From Candidatus Spyradosoma merdigallinarum (GTDB lineage: Bacteria; Verrucomicrobiota; Verrucomicrobiia; Opitutales; UBA953), in contig DVOG01000129.1 of assembly GCA_018713755.1 (NCBI GenBank), positions 1 to 6,589 on the forward strand: 6,589 nt of DNA. The letters run 5' to 3'. The notes beneath the pieces are model-generated. The model was not told the DNA's origin and did no database searches. It was given only the letters and a program-made list of their open reading frames with translations. A program made the translations under genes and the position numbers. This document shows, piece by piece, positions 4,292 through 6,589 of the stretch. Position 1 is the stretch's first letter. Every line of letters starts with the position of its first letter.

Positions 4292-6565
4292 ATGGCAACG
4301 GCAATCGAAGCAATCAGGGAAAATCAGAAGACCGCGTGGGAAGGTTTTGTTCCCGGCGAATGGACGAAGAGCGTGAACACGCGCGACTTCATTCAGAAAA
4401 ACTACACGCCTTATGAAGGCGACGAGAAATTTCTCCGCGGCGTTTCCGCGAAAACGAAGAAGCTTTGGGAAAAGCTTTCCGTGCTGCTCAAGAAAGAGAC
4501 GGAAAAAGGCGTGCTCGACGCGGACGAGGAAGTCGTCTCCTCCATCACGTCGCACGCGCCCGGCTACATCGACCGCGAACTGGAGGTCATCGTCGGGCTG
4601 CAGACGGACGCGCCGCTCAAGCGCGCGCTGATGCCCTACGGCGGGCTGCGCATGGCGAAGCAGGCGCTTGAAAGCTACGGCTTTTCGCTGGATCCGAAGA
4701 CGGAGGAAATTTTCAAAAAGCACCGCAAGACGCACAACGAAGGCGTGTTCGACGTTTATTCGAGCGACATCCGCAAGGCGCGCTCGGCGCACATCATCAC
4801 GGGGCTTCCCGACGCCTACGGCCGCGGGCGCATCATCGGGGACTACCGCCGCGTCGCGCTTTACGGGATCGATTTTCTCGCCGCCGAACGCCAGCGGGAA
4901 CACGACGAATACCACGCGGACACGCTCGTCGAAGACGTGATTCGCCTGCGCGAAGAAATGGCCGAGCAGATCCGCGCGCTCAACGAGCTCAAGGCGATGG
5001 GCGAAAGCTACGGCTGCGAGCTCGGCCGCCCCGCGCGCAACTCCCGCGAAGCCGTGCAATGGACTTACCTCGCCTACCTCGCCGCCGTCAAGGAACAGAA
5101 CGGCGCGGCGATGTCGCTCGGCCGCGTTTCGACCTTCCTCGACATTTATTTCGAACGCGACCTGCGCGCGGGAACGGTCACGGAAGACGAGCTCCAGGAA
5201 ATGATCGACCAGTTCGTGATGAAGCTGCGCATCGTCCGCTTCATCCGCACGCCGGAATACAACGCGCTGTTTTCCGGCGACCCGACCTGGGTCACCGAAT
5301 CCATCGGCGGCATGGGCGAGGACGGACGCACGCTCGTCACGAAAAATTCCTACCGCATGCTCCACACGCTCTACAATCTCGGTCCCGCGCCGGAGCCGAA
5401 TCTCACCGTGCTCTGGTCGAAAAACCTGCCGGACAATTTCAAGAAATTCTGTTCCCGCGTCTCCGTCGAAACCTCTTCCATTCAGTATGAAAACGACGAT
5501 CTGATGCGCCCGCACTGGGGCGACGACTACGGGATCGCCTGTTGCGTCTCCGCCATGCGCATCGGCAAGCAGATGCAGTTCTTCGGCGCGCGCGCCAATC
5601 TCGCCAAAGCCCTCCTTTACGCGCTCAACGGCGGCCGCGACGAAGTTTCCGGCAAGCAGGTCGCGCCCGAATCGCCCGTTTACGAAAAGGACGTGCTCGA
5701 CTACGACGAAGTCATGGCGCGCTTCGACAAAATGCAGGACTGGCTCGCGAAAACCTACGTCAACGCCCTGAACTGCATCCACTACATGCACGACAAATAC
5801 TGCTACGAACGCATCGAAATGGCGCTGCACGACGTGGAAATCCTCCGCACCATGGCATGCGGGATCGCCGGACTCTCCGTCGCCGCCGACTCGCTTTCCG
5901 CCATCAAATACGCCAAGGTGAAGCCGATCCGCAACGCCGACGGGCTCATCGTCGATTTCGAAACGGAAGGCGAATTCCCCTGCTACGGGAACAACGATCC
6001 GCGCGTCGACGACATCGCCGTCGCCCTCGTCTCCGACTTCATGGAGAAAATCCGCCGTTGCCCGACCTACCGCAACGCCCTGCCCACGCAGTCCGTGCTC
6101 ACCATCACCTCCAACGTCGTCTACGGCAAAAAAACCGGGAATACGCCCGACGGACGCCGCGCGGGTGCGCCGTTTGCCCCCGGAGCCAACCCGATGCACG
6201 GCCGCGACAAAAAAGGCGCCGTCGCGTCCATGATGTCCGTCGCGAAACTGCCTTACGACGATTCGCTTGACGGCATTTCCTATACCTTCTCGATGATTCC
6301 GGGAGCGCTGGGAAAAGACCTCGCCGAACGCGAAACCAAGCTCGCGAGCCTGCTCGACGGCTACTTCGCCGCGAACCCGGACAAAGGCGCGCACCACATC
6401 AACGTGAACATCTTCAACCGCGAAACGCTGCTCGACGCCATGGATCACCCGGAAAAATATCCGCAGCTCACCGTTCGCGTCTCGGGCTACGCCGTCAACT
6501 TCATCAAGCTGACGCGGGAACAGCAGCTTGACGTCGTTTCGCGCACCTTCCACGAACACGCCTGA
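4292..6565 (+). CDS. pflB: Pyruvate formate-lyase (formate C-acetyltransferase)
   Basis: This cytoplasmic glycyl-radical enzyme converts pyruvate and CoA to acetyl-CoA and formate in anaerobic metabolism. The 757-residue product matches the E. coli enzyme (760 residues) almost end to end by eye. From the N-terminus these include DFIQKNYTPYEGDE, ITSHAPGYIDRELEVIVGLQ and LPDAYGRGRIIGDYRRVALY. The catalytic pair C417-C418 lies in YGIACCVSAM, followed by GKQMQFFGARANLAKALLYA. The radical Gly732 lies in RVSGYAV near the C-terminus, the segment recognised by the activating enzyme. All expected catalytic residues are present, so it should be functional. It needs the radical-SAM activase PflA, which often lies next to pflB; only 24 bp remain downstream, so I cannot tell. 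ATG 4292 gives the expected N-terminus, and no Shine-Dalgarno precedes it. The full-length match sets it apart from other glycyl-radical enzymes such as glycerol dehydratase. Confidence 0.98.
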   Translation: MATAIEAIRENQKTAWEGFVPGEWTKSVNTRDFIQKNYTPYEGDEKFLRGVSAKTKKLWEKLSVLLKKETEKGVLDADEEVVSSITSHAPGYIDRELEVIVGLQTDAPLKRALMPYGGLRMAKQALESYGFSLDPKTEEIFKKHRKTHNEGVFDVYSSDIRKARSAHIITGLPDAYGRGRIIGDYRRVALYGIDFLAAERQREHDEYHADTLVEDVIRLREEMAEQIRALNELKAMGESYGCELGRPARNSREAVQWTYLAYLAAVKEQNGAAMSLGRVSTFLDIYFERDLRAGTVTEDELQEMIDQFVMKLRIVRFIRTPEYNALFSGDPTWVTESIGGMGEDGRTLVTKNSYRMLHTLYNLGPAPEPNLTVLWSKNLPDNFKKFCSRVSVETSSIQYENDDLMRPHWGDDYGIACCVSAMRIGKQMQFFGARANLAKALLYALNGGRDEVSGKQVAPESPVYEKDVLDYDEVMARFDKMQDWLAKTYVNALNCIHYMHDKYCYERIEMALHDVEILRTMACGIAGLSVAADSLSAIKYAKVKPIRNADGLIVDFETEGEFPCYGNNDPRVDDIAVALVSDFMEKIRRCPTYRNALPTQSVLTITSNVVYGKKTGNTPDGRRAGAPFAPGANPMHGRDKKGAVASMMSVAKLPYDDSLDGISYTFSMIPGALGKDLAERETKLASLLDGYFAANPDKGAHHINVNIFNRETLLDAMDHPEKYPQLTVRVSGYAVNFIKLTREQQLDVVSRTFHEHA

Positions 6566-6589
6566 AAAACGGCCCGCGTCGGCGGCTTC

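Noticed and set aside
4043..6559. Very long open frame on the minus strand across pflB (838 codons)
   Set aside because: It mirrors the pflB codons in a GC-rich genome, has low-complexity Val/Arg/Asp-rich content and also runs through the tRNA gene. pflB itself is unambiguous.

Overview
This is a GC-rich stretch of ordinary bacterial chromosome from a Gram-negative organism. The evidence is an outer-membrane beta-barrel protein with a Sec signal peptide and a C-terminal aromatic residue. The organism can live anaerobically, since it carries an oxygen-sensitive glycyl-radical pyruvate formate-lyase. None of the four complete protein genes has a recognisable Shine-Dalgarno sequence, and their leaders are A/C- or T-rich. 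That fits phyla such as Bacteroidota or members of the PVC group. I lean weakly towards PVC (Verrucomicrobiota/Lentisphaerota-like) but cannot settle taxonomy from this window.

Layout: (1) 2-766, the 3' part of an isocitrate dehydrogenase gene cut by the window edge. (2) 767-880, an intergenic region with a G9 tract and an A/C-rich leader, then 881-1711, an outer-membrane beta-barrel protein closed by a strong bidirectional hairpin terminator. (3) 1871-3724, a grpE-dnaJ chaperone pair 12 bp apart, ended by a second strong terminator. (4) 3783-3943, an AT-rich gap without genes that holds a 3 x 12 bp tandem repeat and a 2 x 10 bp tandem repeat. (5) 3976-4052, tRNA-Asp(GTC) on the minus strand with its own promoter and a 3' hairpin. 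(6) 4053-4291, a divergent control region. (7) 4292-6565, a complete pyruvate formate-lyase gene, pflB. All protein genes are on the plus strand.

How they work together: isocitrate dehydrogenase and pyruvate formate-lyase are central carbon enzymes, GrpE and DnaJ are the partners of DnaK (not in this window), and the barrel protein belongs to the envelope. These are separate transcription units with no shared pathway. I find no phage, IS, CRISPR or defence system and no clear new multi-gene system.

The most unusual signal is a short word, GCGGGAACGC (reverse complement GCGTTCCCGC). It occurs exactly seven times in 6.6 kb, four of them in the small non-coding fraction, and it builds the arms of at least one terminator. 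This resembles how DNA-uptake words of Neisseria and Haemophilus are distributed. Other points for a second look are the loss of the NADP-specificity residues in isocitrate dehydrogenase, the G9 tract upstream of the outer-membrane gene, and the tandem repeats beside tRNA-Asp.
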